Positions 1 to 7,288 of a DNA stretch of 12,756 nt are shown in pieces (the first letter of the stretch is position 1; the number at the start of each line of letters is the position of its first letter). Origin of the DNA: an uncultured Bacteroidota bacterium (GTDB taxonomy: Bacteria > Bacteroidota > Bacteroidia > Bacteroidales > SZUA-534); the NCBI GenBank assembly GCA_937885735.1, contig CALABN010000025.1:1-12756 (forward strand). Reading direction: 5' to 3'. The position numbers and the translations under genes are program-made. The notes beneath the pieces were generated by a model, which saw nothing but the letters and a program-made list of their open reading frames with translations, was not told where the DNA came from and made no database searches.

Positions 1-348
1 AGTGAAGAACTAATAAGAACTATTTTACGACGTAATGACATAAAAGTTATTTCTAACGAACCCCAAAAGTATTTGCGCAATGTCGGAAACAAATCAGTAC
101 AGTTAGATCTTCTCTGTACAGACGATACCGGAACATTGTTCAACGTTGAGATTCAAAGGTCTGATAAGGACAATATGCAAAAGCGGATGCGGTATAACAT
201 ATCAAATCTTGATACAAGAAGTGCGGAATCCGGAATATTCTATAAAGACCTCCCGGATATTTATGCAATAATGATTTCACAATTTGATATTTTCAATTTA
301 GGAAAAACAGTGTATTATATAAATAATGATTTTAGAATAAATTCGTGA
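1..348 (+). pseudogene. Truncated Rpn/PD-(D/E)XK nuclease-transposase family gene, 5' end outside window
   Basis: The frame is open from the first base and gives 115 residues before TGA at 346-348. The translation has the core of the Rpn / PD-(D/E)XK nuclease-family transposases: an LDLL strand carrying the acidic residue, then FNVEIQRSD with the E-x-Q catalytic pair, then a KRMRYNISNLD helix and a DLPDIYAIMIS strand. From family knowledge these proteins usually run to about 250-300 residues, with more sequence after the motif corresponding to VYYINND here. This one stops right after it, and I see no continuation in the other two frames, only AT-rich DNA leading into asd. A decayed copy is therefore likely. 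The segment is visibly richer in A+T than asd next door, which fits a transferred element. An intact upstream half would lie outside the window. Family call fairly sure; loss of function is inference. Confidence 0.6.
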
Positions 349-388
349 TAAAGATAAAAAATAAAGGTAATAATAAATTGTTTTGACT

Positions 389-1402
389 ATGAAAGTAGCC
401 GTTGTAGGTGCCAGCGGAGCAGTTGGCCAGGAATTTTTGAAGATTTTGAACGAAAGAAATCTTCCTATTGATGAGTTGGTCCTGTTTGGATCGGCTCGTA
501 GTGCAGGAACCTCTTACGAATACAAGGGTAAGAAGATCGTGGTTAAGGAACTGAAGCACAACGATGATTTCAAGGGCATCGACATTGCCTTGACATCGGC
601 AGGCGCAAGCACTTCAAAGGAATACGAAGAGACCATCACCAAGTATGGTTGCATTATGATAGACAACTCAAGCGCTTTCCGTATGGACACCGACGTTCCA
701 TTGGTAGTGCCCGAAGTCAACGCTGAAGATGCGCTAAACGCTCCCCGCCGTGTCATTGCAAACCCGAACTGCACAACCATCATGATGGTCGTACAGTTTG
801 GATTGAAGGCTTTGGAAGAATTGTCGCACATTAAGCGAGTTCACGTTGCAACCTACCAAAGTGCCAGCGGTGCAGGCGCAATGGGTATGGCAGAACTCGA
901 CCAGCAAATAAAGGACTATGCTTCAGGCAAGGAATTGACAGTCAACAAATTCTCATCTCAATTGCTATACAACGTAATTCCCCATATCGATGTATTCACT
1001 GAAAACGACTACACCAAGGAGGAGATGAAGATGTATAACGAGACCAAGAAGATTATGCATTCCGACATTCAGGTCAGCGCAACTTGCGTACGCGTGCCTG
1101 TTATGCGTGCACACTCTGAATCAATTTGGGCAGAGACCGAAAAGCCTGTCTCTCCAGCCGATTTCCGTTCGGCTTGTGCCAAGGCGTCAGGCGTTACGGT
1201 TATTGACAATCCTGCAAACAAGGAATATCCAATGCCATTGTTTGTCGCAGGTCAGGACAATGTCTCTGTAGGCCGTATCCGTACAGACGTCGCAAATCCA
1301 AACGGCATCACATTTTGGTGCGTAGGCGACCAAATCCGTAAGGGCGCCGCTTTGAACGCTGTTCAGATTGCCGAATATCTGATTGAAAAGAAATTCAAAT
1401 AG
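389..1402 (+). CDS. asd: Aspartate-semialdehyde dehydrogenase
   Basis: Cytoplasmic NADPH-dependent enzyme that reduces aspartyl phosphate to aspartate semialdehyde, the branch point to lysine/diaminopimelate, threonine and methionine. The 337-residue product has the N-terminal dinucleotide loop GASGAVG (residues 7-13) and an RSAG segment (37-40) of the kind that contacts the NADP phosphate. The active-site cysteine is in NPNCTT (Cys128) and the catalytic histidine in [10 protein letters not shown] (His242). Length is normal for the family. I chose ATG at 389 because it starts directly with the Rossmann strand [10 protein letters not shown]; an in-frame TTG at 383 would add only two residues. 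No clear Shine-Dalgarno is visible, which is common in this phylum. It stands alone: a degraded nuclease gene precedes it and a strong intrinsic terminator follows, so it is probably monocistronic. Confidence 0.97.
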   Translation: MKVAVVGASGAVGQEFLKILNERNLPIDELVLFGSARSAGTSYEYKGKKIVVKELKHNDDFKGIDIALTSAGASTSKEYEETITKYGCIMIDNSSAFRMDTDVPLVVPEVNAEDALNAPRRVIANPNCTTIMMVVQFGLKALEELSHIKRVHVATYQSASGAGAMGMAELDQQIKDYASGKELTVNKFSSQLLYNVIPHIDVFTENDYTKEEMKMYNETKKIMHSDIQVSATCVRVPVMRAHSESIWAETEKPVSPADFRSACAKASGVTVIDNPANKEYPMPLFVAGQDNVSVGRIRTDVANPNGITFWCVGDQIRKGAALNAVQIAEYLIEKKFK

Positions 1403-1418
1403 GATTTAATAATTCAAC

Positions 1419-1454
1419 ACAAAAAAGGGCACTCATTTGAGTGTCCTTTTTTGT
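1419..1454 (+). terminator. Intrinsic terminator of asd
   Basis: A 16-bp stem (1419-1434 with 1439-1454, one G-U wobble) around an ATTT loop lies 16 nt after the asd stop codon. The A6 and T6 tracts on its flanks give a U-run at the 3' side, and also make it plausible as a terminator in the opposite direction. Confidence 0.85.
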
Positions 1455-1537
1455 TGTTGAATATTTTGCCAAAATGACATATAATAACAATTATTTATTG
1501 TATTAATTTTAAGCACACTAAATATTATATTGATTTA

Positions 1538-1560
1538 TTGTATGTCAATTTGACATACAA
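1538..1560. promoter_or_regulatory. Perfect 23-bp palindrome upstream of hsp20 (candidate operator or activator site)
   Basis: The arms TTGTATGTCAA and TTGACATACAA are perfect 11-bp inverted repeats around a single T. The centre is about 126 bp before the hsp20 start and roughly 75-80 bp before the predicted transcription start of the sigma-54-like site at 1600-1616. A further half-site, TGACATA, occurs at 1475-1481. The symmetry suggests a dimeric DNA-binding protein. No T-run follows, so it does not look like a terminator. The identity of the regulator is unknown. Confidence 0.5.
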
Positions 1561-1599
1561 ACAACAGCAAGATTCGGACAATAAGTCCATTTTCAGGCA

Positions 1600-1616
1600 T
1601 TGGCACAAATCTTGAA
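1600..1616 (+). promoter_or_regulatory. Sigma-54-like -24/-12 promoter for hsp20 (candidate)
   Basis: TTGGCAC, five bases, then TTGAA. This matches the RpoN consensus TTGGCAC-N5-TTGCW with correct spacing: GG at 1602-1603 and the -12 G at 1614. The only mismatch at a key position is A for C in the -12 GC. No TAnnTTTG box was found between asd and hsp20, so this is the best promoter candidate in the gap. Predicted start of transcription is near 1627. In E. coli, ibpB (an Hsp20 gene) is known to have a sigma-54 promoter, which makes the idea plausible. Confidence 0.4.
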
Positions 1617-1675
1617 AGTGTATGGGTGTTTTTGATTTAAAAACATTGTTAAACTAAAATATGGAGGATTAAAAA

Positions 1676-2113
1676 ATGACACTTTCTAGAATTTCAAACA
1701 ACTATCCGTCGTTATTCGACCAACTTTTTGACACCGATTTGTTCGATTGGTCGAACCGCAATTTTTCAGAGACAAACACCACTTTGCCATCTGTAAACAT
1801 CAAGGAAAATGCCGACGGCTTCAATGTGGAAATGGCCGTTCCAGGATTCAGCAAGAACGACTTTAAAATCGAGTTGAACCATAATGTGTTGACCATCTCT
1901 TCCGAAAAAAAGGTTGAGAATGAGACCAGGGAAGGCGAGCGTTTCACTCGTCGCGAGTACAGTTACCAATCGTTCAGCCGTTCATTCACATTGCCAGATT
2001 CGGCAAACGGCGATATGATTTCAGCCAAGTACGACAACGGCATTTTGGATGTCGAGATTCCAAAACGCGAGGAGTCGAAGCCGAAACCAAAACGCCAAAT
2101 AGCGATTTCATAA
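1676..2113 (+). CDS. Hsp20/alpha-crystallin family small heat-shock protein
   Basis: ATP-independent holdase that binds unfolding proteins in the cytoplasm and hands them to DnaK/ClpB-type refolding machines. The 145-residue product has a short, aromatic-rich N-terminal arm with DQLFDTDLFDW (residues 15-25). The alpha-crystallin domain runs from about 39 to 130, including VEMAVPGFSKNDFKIEL and the conserved A-x-x-x-(N)-G-x-L signature AKYDNGILDVEIP (117-129). The C-terminal tail carries the oligomer-latching I-x-I motif as IAI (142-144). The start is fixed by a textbook Shine-Dalgarno GGAGG at 1663-1667, 8 nt before ATG. Such a strong ribosome-binding site stands out here and fits a protein made quickly under stress. 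The gene is monocistronic, with its own upstream control region and its own terminator. Confidence 0.96.
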   Translation: MTLSRISNNYPSLFDQLFDTDLFDWSNRNFSETNTTLPSVNIKENADGFNVEMAVPGFSKNDFKIELNHNVLTISSEKKVENETREGERFTRREYSYQSFSRSFTLPDSANGDMISAKYDNGILDVEIPKREESKPKPKRQIAIS

Positions 2114-2132
2114 AAAGTTGAGTTAATGAGCG

Positions 2133-2166
2133 AATCCGCTTTGGGGGACCAGAGCGGATTTTTTTT
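2133..2166 (+). terminator. Intrinsic terminator of hsp20
   Basis: A 12-bp stem (2133-2144 with 2149-2160, one G-U pair) with a four-base GGGA loop is followed by an eight-base T-run (2159-2166), starting 19 nt after the hsp20 stop. There is no matching T-run on the other strand, so it is probably not the rsmF-like gene's terminator. Confidence 0.88.
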
Positions 2167-2180
2167 GCGCAACTGTTTGG

Positions 2181-3560
2181 CTATAAGCCATCGACACTCA
2201 TCCTGATTTTCCAATTCTGCGGATAAAGGTTGTTCCACCTGCTCCCGACATTTTTTGCCCAACCTATAGGCAAACCTTTGTATGTAAGCAAATTGAAACC
2301 CTGTTTGGTGCCAGGTACGAAAATATTGTCACGATGCAGGTAGCGCAACGCATCTTGCAACGGCAACTCGACGGTCTCAAACGCACCCTTGTTTATAGCC
2401 CACGACATTGCCAAATCGTGCTCTGGCGCAATCTTGTTGCCGAAAAGTTTGGCAATGCCCATACCCATTTTCACAACTTTCAACCTGTTGTACAACAATT
2501 TGCATTCTGCATCAATGGCTTGAGGAACGGCAACAACAGTGTCGCCATTTTGATAGTATGCAAAATCATAACCTGGCAAAACATACTTGTCGAGTTCAGC
2601 CGAAACGTTCTTTTGCACTGACGGCAACTGCTTCTTCAGTTTCTGCTTCTTCACATTTATCTCACTGCCGTCGTTTTTCCGAAAGACACAGCAGAAAAAG
2701 CCTTCGCCACGAGTCTTATGCTGAATGAAACGATAGCCCACAAGTCCGTTTTTCTCAACTAAAGTGACATTCCATTCTGGCTTTATGTCTATCTGGACAT
2801 TATCAGCATCAAAAGTCTGGCTAATCCACAACATATTGTTTTCATCCTCATCGGGGCAGAACGTGCAAGTGCTGTAAATAAGATACCCGCCCGGCTTTAT
2901 GGAATTCCAAATGTCGGCCACAATGCGTTGCTGACGTTGGGCGCAGATGCGTGTATTGTCGAGGCTCCACTCGTTTATGGCAAGCGGTTCGCGTCGGAAA
3001 AGCCCCTCTCCCGAACACGGCGCATCAACTGCCACAATATCGAAAAATCCGTCAAGAGGCTTGAAATCAGACGGGTCGTTGTTAGTGACCACCACATTGG
3101 GGATACCCCACTTTGTCAGATTCTCGCAAAGAATCGGCAATCGGCTACTTATGACCTCATTGCTCACCAAAAGCCCGTCCTTGCCGACTATTGATGCAAA
3201 ATGCGTGCTTTTCCCGCCTGGCGCGCCACAAAGGTCAAGAATACGGACATCATTTTCATTTCCAATGATTTGCCTTGCAACATAACCGGCAAACATTGAA
3301 CTTGCCTCCTGAACGTAATAGCCTCCAGCGTGAAATATCGGGTCAAGCGTAAAGACAGGACGTTCAGCAAGATAACGGCCGTCAGACTCCCACAAAACGA
3401 AATCTTTTTCGTCAGCGAAACAAGATATCTTATGCCGATTCAGCCTTATACTGGTTGGAACGGGACATAGCAACGATTTCACGTACTCATCATACTCGTC
3501 GCCCAACTGCGCGCGCATCCGCAATTCAAACTCTTTTGGCAAGGCAATATCCATATCCAT
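2181..3560 (-). CDS. rsmF: RsmF-type rRNA (cytosine-C5) methyltransferase
   Basis: NOL1/NOP2/Sun (NSUN) family enzyme that transfers a methyl group from S-adenosylmethionine to C5 of cytosine in RNA. E. coli RsmF modifies C1407 of 16S rRNA. The 459-residue product has an N-terminal RNA-binding part (to about 100) and a SAM-binding loop LDLCGAPGGK (108-117). The family's two cysteines are present: DAPCSGEG (Cys182) and YSTCTFCPDEDE (Cys232, the nucleophile position). A C-terminal RsmF-like domain ends in the segment FNLLTYKGLPIGWAKN. The length is close to the roughly 480 residues of E. coli RsmF. The start is ATG at 3560; a second ATG at 3554 is equally usable. A promoter-like box lies just upstream. 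The family is certain; the exact rRNA position methylated is inferred from domain layout only. Confidence 0.92.
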   Translation of the reverse strand: MDMDIALPKEFELRMRAQLGDEYDEYVKSLLCPVPTSIRLNRHKISCFADEKDFVLWESDGRYLAERPVFTLDPIFHAGGYYVQEASSMFAGYVARQIIGNENDVRILDLCGAPGGKSTHFASIVGKDGLLVSNEVISSRLPILCENLTKWGIPNVVVTNNDPSDFKPLDGFFDIVAVDAPCSGEGLFRREPLAINEWSLDNTRICAQRQQRIVADIWNSIKPGGYLIYSTCTFCPDEDENNMLWISQTFDADNVQIDIKPEWNVTLVEKNGLVGYRFIQHKTRGEGFFCCVFRKNDGSEINVKKQKLKKQLPSVQKNVSAELDKYVLPGYDFAYYQNGDTVVAVPQAIDAECKLLYNRLKVVKMGMGIAKLFGNKIAPEHDLAMSWAINKGAFETVELPLQDALRYLHRDNIFVPGTKQGFNLLTYKGLPIGWAKNVGSRWNNLYPQNWKIRMSVDGL

Positions 3561-3568
3561 TTTTTCTG

Positions 3569-3597
3569 CAAAAATAATTACGATTGCCGATTTTCAA
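3569..3597 (-). promoter_or_regulatory. Bacteroidota-type promoter of the rsmF-like gene (candidate)
   Basis: Read on the minus strand: TTG (3597-3595), 18 bases, then TATTTTTG (3576-3569), matching TTG-N(about 19)-TAnnTTTG. Transcription would begin near 3562, leaving almost no leader before ATG at 3560 and about 8 nt before the alternative ATG at 3554. Confidence 0.45.
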
Positions 3598-3714
3598 GCA
3601 AAATGAACCATTTGTTAAGTTCCCTCATATTTGACTGATATTATAAAGATTAAGCAATGTCGCAGTGTTGATAGTTTCCTTTCAGTCAGACACACTTTAC
3701 TTATTTATATACAA

Positions 3715-3722
3715 TAACTTTG
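3715..3722 (+). promoter_or_regulatory. -7 promoter box TAACTTTG for the DUF4249 lipoprotein gene (candidate)
   Basis: A perfect TAnnTTTG box, without a convincing -33 TTG at N17-N21 upstream. With the usual spacing the transcript would start around 3727-3730. That is only a few bases before ATG 3734 and downstream of the earlier ATG at 3725, which argues for 3734 as the start. Confidence 0.4.
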
Positions 3723-3733
3723 CAATGTTGATT

Positions 3734-4588
3734 ATGAATAAGGGAAAATCCATACGGACTCTTTTGGCGGTGTTTGCAATTTTGTTCATTGCAACTACAG
3801 GTTGCTATGAACCGTCAGACACCGAAACGTTTGACAAGGGCGACAGGGTTGTTGTCATTGAAGGGAAGGTTGCATTTCTCGACTCCACCTCAACCGTGAT
3901 TGTATCGAGGACAGTTGACGCAACCGACACCGTGGATTGCGAATTTATCGACAATGCGCTTGTCTATCTGCGTGACGACAACGGCAATTCCGCACAACTG
4001 GAATACGTGGGCAACGGCATGTATAAAACATCTCAATTGGAAGGCCAGATAGGAAAAAGTTACCTACTCACAGTGGACGTTGACGGCGAACGTTACAGCG
4101 CCATCGACAAAATGCCAAATCAAATTTCCATTGACTCCGTACTTGTTGAATATCAAGACAGTTACACTATTTTTGACACCATTGGATACTACGTGTCAAT
4201 ATTCTCGACACGAAATGCCGACACCTTGCAATACTATAGAATAGAGGTGGAAAGAAATGGTGAAAAATTGGACGACTACTCAAATTTGTGGCTGTTCGAG
4301 GACTCTCACCTGACAGAATCATTCAAAATGGTAATCCCACAAAAATTTGATGTCGGTGACAATGTAGTGGTTGACGTTTATTCGCTGTCGTCCAACGTGT
4401 ATGAGTATTTTTCAGGACTGTCGAAGCAGTTCACCACCAACTTCAGCAACATACAGCCACCTTTGACCAACCCTGAAACCAATATCCGCCCGACGGCATT
4501 AGGCTGTTTTCAAGCCTCGTCGGTTGTCCGTGTCGAGATTGAAATAAAGGAAGCCAATTCGTCTGTAGATATGACGTTTATTCCTTGA
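3734..4588 (+). CDS. DUF4249 domain outer-membrane/periplasmic lipoprotein
   Basis: Lipoprotein of the DUF4249 family, found in Bacteroidota and usually encoded next to a TonB-dependent receptor; its function is not established. From ATG 3734 the product is 284 residues. The signal is MNKGKS..., a hydrophobic run to about residue 20, and a lipobox ATTGC with the lipidated Cys24. Two patterns then fit DUF4249: a beta-rich VVVIEGKVAFLDST segment with an NALVYLRDDNGN strand pair, and near the end NPETNIRPTALGCFQAS, resembling the family's usual NI-x-G-ALGYF motif. In-frame starts at GTG 3665 and ATG 3725 exist, but they only lengthen the signal's N terminus and lie before the promoter-like box. 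No TonB receptor gene is adjacent here. The stop overlaps the convergent thioredoxin gene by 11 bp. Confidence 0.82.
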   Translation: MNKGKSIRTLLAVFAILFIATTGCYEPSDTETFDKGDRVVVIEGKVAFLDSTSTVIVSRTVDATDTVDCEFIDNALVYLRDDNGNSAQLEYVGNGMYKTSQLEGQIGKSYLLTVDVDGERYSAIDKMPNQISIDSVLVEYQDSYTIFDTIGYYVSIFSTRNADTLQYYRIEVERNGEKLDDYSNLWLFEDSHLTESFKMVIPQKFDVGDNVVVDVYSLSSNVYEYFSGLSKQFTTNFSNIQPPLTNPETNIRPTALGCFQASSVVRVEIEIKEANSSVDMTFIP

Positions 4589-5018
4589 GAAGGAATTCCT
4601 CAATGATTTTTTTGAACATTGCCTTAGTTTCTTCGGTAGTATGCGCAACGCCCGAACTCATTTGAGGATTGCCTTTCTTTGGACAATACAGGAAAGCGGG
4701 AATTCCACGAATGCCGAATGCCGATGACAATTCTTTCTCCTTGTCAGTGTTGACTTTGTAGAAATCGATGCGACCTTTGTACTCGTTGGCCAATTCTTCC
4801 AAAATTGGGCTGGCCATACGGCAAGGACCACACCAATCAGCATAGAAATCGACAATGCAAGGCTTGTCACCTGCAAATACCCATTGTTTTGGATTCTTTT
4901 CGTAATCCATTACTTTTTGCAGAAATTCAGCCTTTGTCAATTGTGTCACAACTGGCTCTTGTGCAGACAGCGGACCCAATAGGGCCAACCCTATCACTAA
5001 TAGAATTATTCGTTTCAT
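4578..5018 (-). CDS. Exported thioredoxin-fold protein (thiol-disulfide oxidoreductase)
   Basis: Thioredoxin that probably acts in the periplasm. From ATG 5018 it has 146 residues. The N terminus is a classic signal peptide: MKR, a hydrophobic core IILLVIGLALLG, and a probable signal peptidase I site LSA|QE after residue 19. The thioredoxin fold follows, with IVDFYADWCGPCRM (redox cysteines 63 and 66) and the cis-proline loop GIRGIPAF (Pro107). Two more cysteines (54 and 112) lie outside the active site. The WCGPC motif is that of thioredoxin itself rather than DsbA, so a reductase role (for example keeping envelope thiols or cytochrome precursors reduced) is a reasonable inference. An upstream in-frame TTG at 5027 adds three residues and is unlikely to be used. 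It is convergent with, and overlaps the end of, the lipoprotein gene. Confidence 0.9.
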   Translation of the reverse strand: MKRIILLVIGLALLGPLSAQEPVVTQLTKAEFLQKVMDYEKNPKQWVFAGDKPCIVDFYADWCGPCRMASPILEELANEYKGRIDFYKVNTDKEKELSSAFGIRGIPAFLYCPKKGNPQMSSGVAHTTEETKAMFKKIIEEFLLKE

Positions 5019-5083
5019 TAAGTACAACAGTTAATTAATGTGCTTGTAAAATTAGCATTAATACTATGCAAAATACAATCCGC

Positions 5084-5100
5084 TTGTCAAAAACTGACAA
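5084..5100. promoter_or_regulatory. Inverted repeat TTGTCA-N5-TGACAA upstream of thioredoxin gene
   Basis: A perfect 6-bp inverted repeat lies 66-82 bp before the thioredoxin start. The inner TGTCA...TGACA arms resemble those in the hsp20 palindrome at 1538-1560, with N5 instead of N3 between them. It is short enough to be chance. I found no clean TAnnTTTG box for this gene, only the near-match TATTTTG further inside. Confidence 0.25.
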
Positions 5101-5181
5101 ATATCGACATAGGGCAAACATCCATCCTGAATATCAGCGACATAACAATCATTAAAAACTATCACCCACATTATATCGCGA

Positions 5182-5219
5182 CACAAAAAAGGCGGACCAC
5201 AAAAAAGTGACCCGCCTTT
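5182..5219 (-). terminator. Intrinsic terminator of purC
   Basis: On the minus strand a hairpin (5188-5200 with 5207-5219) has an 8-bp GC-rich base, a 2x2 internal loop, three more pairs and a six-base loop. It is followed by a T-run (complement of the A-run at 5185-5190). It lies about 20 nt beyond the purC stop. Confidence 0.8.
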
Positions 5220-5239
5220 CAGAAATGTCATATTATGCT

Positions 5240-6199
5240 TTATTTCATCAAATTAGCCTTAATATAAGACTCTACGTTGTTGAAGATACGGTTTTGGACA
5301 TCGGTGACATCGCCTGGAACGAACTTTTCACCGACAATATTCTCGTACAACTCAATGTAGCGGTTTGAAATTTGGCTGATGATTTCAGGTGTCATTTCAG
5401 GCACTTTCTCACCATCACGGCCCTGGAATCCGTTTGCCATAAGCCATTCGCGGACAAATTCCTTCGAAAGTTGCTTTTGGCTCTCGCCTTTTGCAAAACG
5501 CTCCTCGTAGCCATCGGCATAGAAGTAACGAGATGAGTCAGGTGTGTGAATCTCGTCAATCAGATAAATCTTGCCGTCCTTCTTGCCGAACTCGTATTTG
5601 GTATCAACCAAAATCAATCCCATTTTCTTTGCCATTTCGGTACCACGGGCAAACAATTCAAGAGTGTATTTTTCAAGCAAGGCGTAATCTTCGGCAGAAA
5701 CCAGGCCATTCTTGATGATATCCTCGCGGGAAATGTTCTCGTCGTGAGTGCCAATGTCGGCCTTTGTTGTTGGGGTGATGATTGGCTTCTCGAAACGTTG
5801 ATGCTCACGCAAGCCTTCAGGAAGTTTCACTCCACAAATCTCACGTCCGCCGTCGCGGTACAGACGCCACGAACTACCTGTAAGATAACCACGTACAACC
5901 ATTTCCACTGCAAATGGTTCGCACTTGTGACCCAATGTAACGTTAGGGTCTGGACTTGCAATCTTCCAGTTAGGAACAATGTCGGAAGTGGCATCGAGGA
6001 AGTAAGACGCAATTTGGTTGAGCACCTGACCCTTGAAAGGAATTCCCTTTGGCAGAATGACGTCGAATGCTGAAATGCGGTCGCTTACAACCATTGCAAG
6101 ATATTGGTCGTTAATGTTGTATACGTCGCGCACCTTGCCGTTGTACACACCCTTCTGACCACTGAATTTGAAATTTGTCTTTGATACGGTATTCATCAT
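5240..6199 (-). CDS. purC: Phosphoribosylaminoimidazole-succinocarboxamide synthase (SAICAR synthetase)
   Basis: ATP-dependent purine biosynthesis enzyme that joins aspartate to CAIR, giving SAICAR. The 319-residue product contains GKVRDVYNI near the nucleotide pocket (21-29), the [19 protein letters not shown] segment (39-57), [11 protein letters not shown] (101-111), [12 protein letters not shown] (195-206) and [12 protein letters not shown] (214-225). All are typical of SAICAR synthetases of the longer, roughly 300-residue type. Two ATGs are adjacent (6199 and 6196), and I cannot choose between them from a ribosome-binding site. The gene sits 51 bp downstream of phoH on the same strand with no terminator between, so phoH and purC probably share a transcript. 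If so, the nonsense codon in phoH could affect purC through polarity. A clear terminator follows. Confidence 0.97.
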   Translation of the reverse strand: MMNTVSKTNFKFSGQKGVYNGKVRDVYNINDQYLAMVVSDRISAFDVILPKGIPFKGQVLNQIASYFLDATSDIVPNWKIASPDPNVTLGHKCEPFAVEMVVRGYLTGSSWRLYRDGGREICGVKLPEGLREHQRFEKPIITPTTKADIGTHDENISREDIIKNGLVSAEDYALLEKYTLELFARGTEMAKKMGLILVDTKYEFGKKDGKIYLIDEIHTPDSSRYFYADGYEERFAKGESQKQLSKEFVREWLMANGFQGRDGEKVPEMTPEIISQISNRYIELYENIVGEKFVPGDVTDVQNRIFNNVESYIKANLMK

Positions 6200-6250
6200 A
6201 CGTAAATTTAAAAGTTTGATTACCTGTTATTTATTATAATATCGTCTTGT

Positions 6251-7216
6251 TTATTCGTTATTTGGCTTGCCTTTTGTTGACTTTTTGTCAAAAGCCTTGA
6301 CTATCTCTTTTACAAGCCTGTGCCTTACAATGTCGGTGTCGTCAAGTTCAACCATACTGATGCCTTCAATGCCTTTCAGGATATGCAACGCCTGAACCAG
6401 TCCGCTGTCGGAAGTGTGAGGAAGGTCGATTTGAGTGATGTCGCCAGTGATGATGAACTTTGAATTCATTCCCATACGGGTAAGGAACATTTTCATCTGT
6501 GGCAACGTTGTGTTTTGAGCCTCATCGAGGATAACAAAAGCGTTGTCAAGCGTCCTGCCACGCATAAATGCCAATGGGGCAATCTGTATGATGCCGTCTT
6601 AAATGTTCGACTCAAGTTTCTTTGCAGGAATCATATCGTTGAGAGCATCGTAAAGTGGCTGAAGATACGGGTCAATCTTTTCCTTGACGTCGCCTGGCAG
6701 AAAGCCCAGACGTTCGCCCGCCTCAACCGCTGGACGGCTCAACACAATGCGACGCACCTCACGGTTGCGCAACGCACGGACTGCCAATGCAATGGCTGTG
6801 TATGTCTTTCCCGAGCCTGCAGGACCAAGCGCAAACAACATATCGTTTTGGTCAATAGCCTGCACCATTTTTTGCTGATTGGCACTGCGTGCACGAATTG
6901 CACGGCCATTGTTGCCAAAGACAATCATATCGTCAGGCGCACCAGACTGTGCCGTAGATTGTTGGCTATTGTTTAGAATCTGCACCAAATCGTCGTCAGA
7001 CAATCGGTTGTAAGTGTCAAGGAAATGCACAATCTGACGGAACTTGTCCTCAAAATCGGCAATCTGCTGTTCCTCGCCAAGCAACTTGACATCGTGTCCG
7101 CGCGCCACAATCTGAATCTTCGGAAAGGCACGCTTCAATATTTCAAGACGCGAACACTTGACCCCGTACAAGTCAAGCGGGTCAACAGTTTCAAGGTGCA
7201 AAATCTTTTCTGCCAT
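6251..7216 (-). pseudogene. phoH: PhoH-like P-loop ATPase gene interrupted by an in-frame TAA
   Basis: PhoH-like cytoplasmic ATPases are linked to RNA metabolism; their exact role is unsettled. From ATG 7216 the frame would encode 321 residues, the normal length. An N-terminal domain precedes Walker A GPAGSGKT (131-138), then SRPAVEAGERLGFLPGD (160-176), [14 protein letters not shown] (212-225), Walker B VILDEAQN (228-235) and [10 protein letters not shown]. Codon 206 (6601-6599) is TAA where the family normally has Glu (LES-x-I-E-DG). The same frame resumes immediately as [15 protein letters not shown], so this is a single-base GAA-to-TAA change, not a frameshift. It puts Walker A and Walker B on separate peptides. 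An internal ATG at 6565 could allow re-initiation. Everything else is intact, so the lesion is recent, a sequencing error, or recoded; the sequence alone cannot say which. Confidence 0.9.
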
Positions 7217-7258
7217 ATTCAAGGTGTTACCTATTAGTAAGCATCATTTTAAACAAGA

Positions 7259-7288
7259 CAAATGTAATTGACTGTCGGAAATTGTCAA
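7259..7288 (-). promoter_or_regulatory. Bacteroidota promoter of phoH-purC, embedded in an inverted repeat
   Basis: On the minus strand TTG (7288-7286), exactly 19 bases, then TACATTTG (7266-7259): a full match to TTG-N19-TAnnTTTG. Transcription should start near 7253, about 37 nt before ATG 7216. The inverted repeat AATTGAC-N11-GTCAATT (7266-7272 and 7284-7290) covers the -33 element and the bases next to the -7 box, so a repressor bound there could block the promoter. Confidence 0.65.

Noticed and set aside
383..388. Upstream TTG start for asd
   Set aside because: ATG 389 opens directly on the Rossmann strand and matches the family's N terminus.
1576..1588. GGAC-AATAA-GTCC inverted repeat before hsp20
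   Set aside because: Only four pairs; not distinguishable from chance next to the much stronger palindrome at 1538-1560.
5546..6073. 175-codon plus-strand open frame
   Set aside because: Antisense shadow of purC, which has full family motifs on the other strand.
6575..6601. Frameshift in phoH
   Set aside because: Both halves are in the same minus-strand frame; only codon 206 (TAA) interrupts it, so the lesion is a nonsense change, not an indel.
6872..6890. Second sigma-54-like TTGGCAC site
   Set aside because: It is inside the phoH coding region and the downstream half has the wrong spacing.
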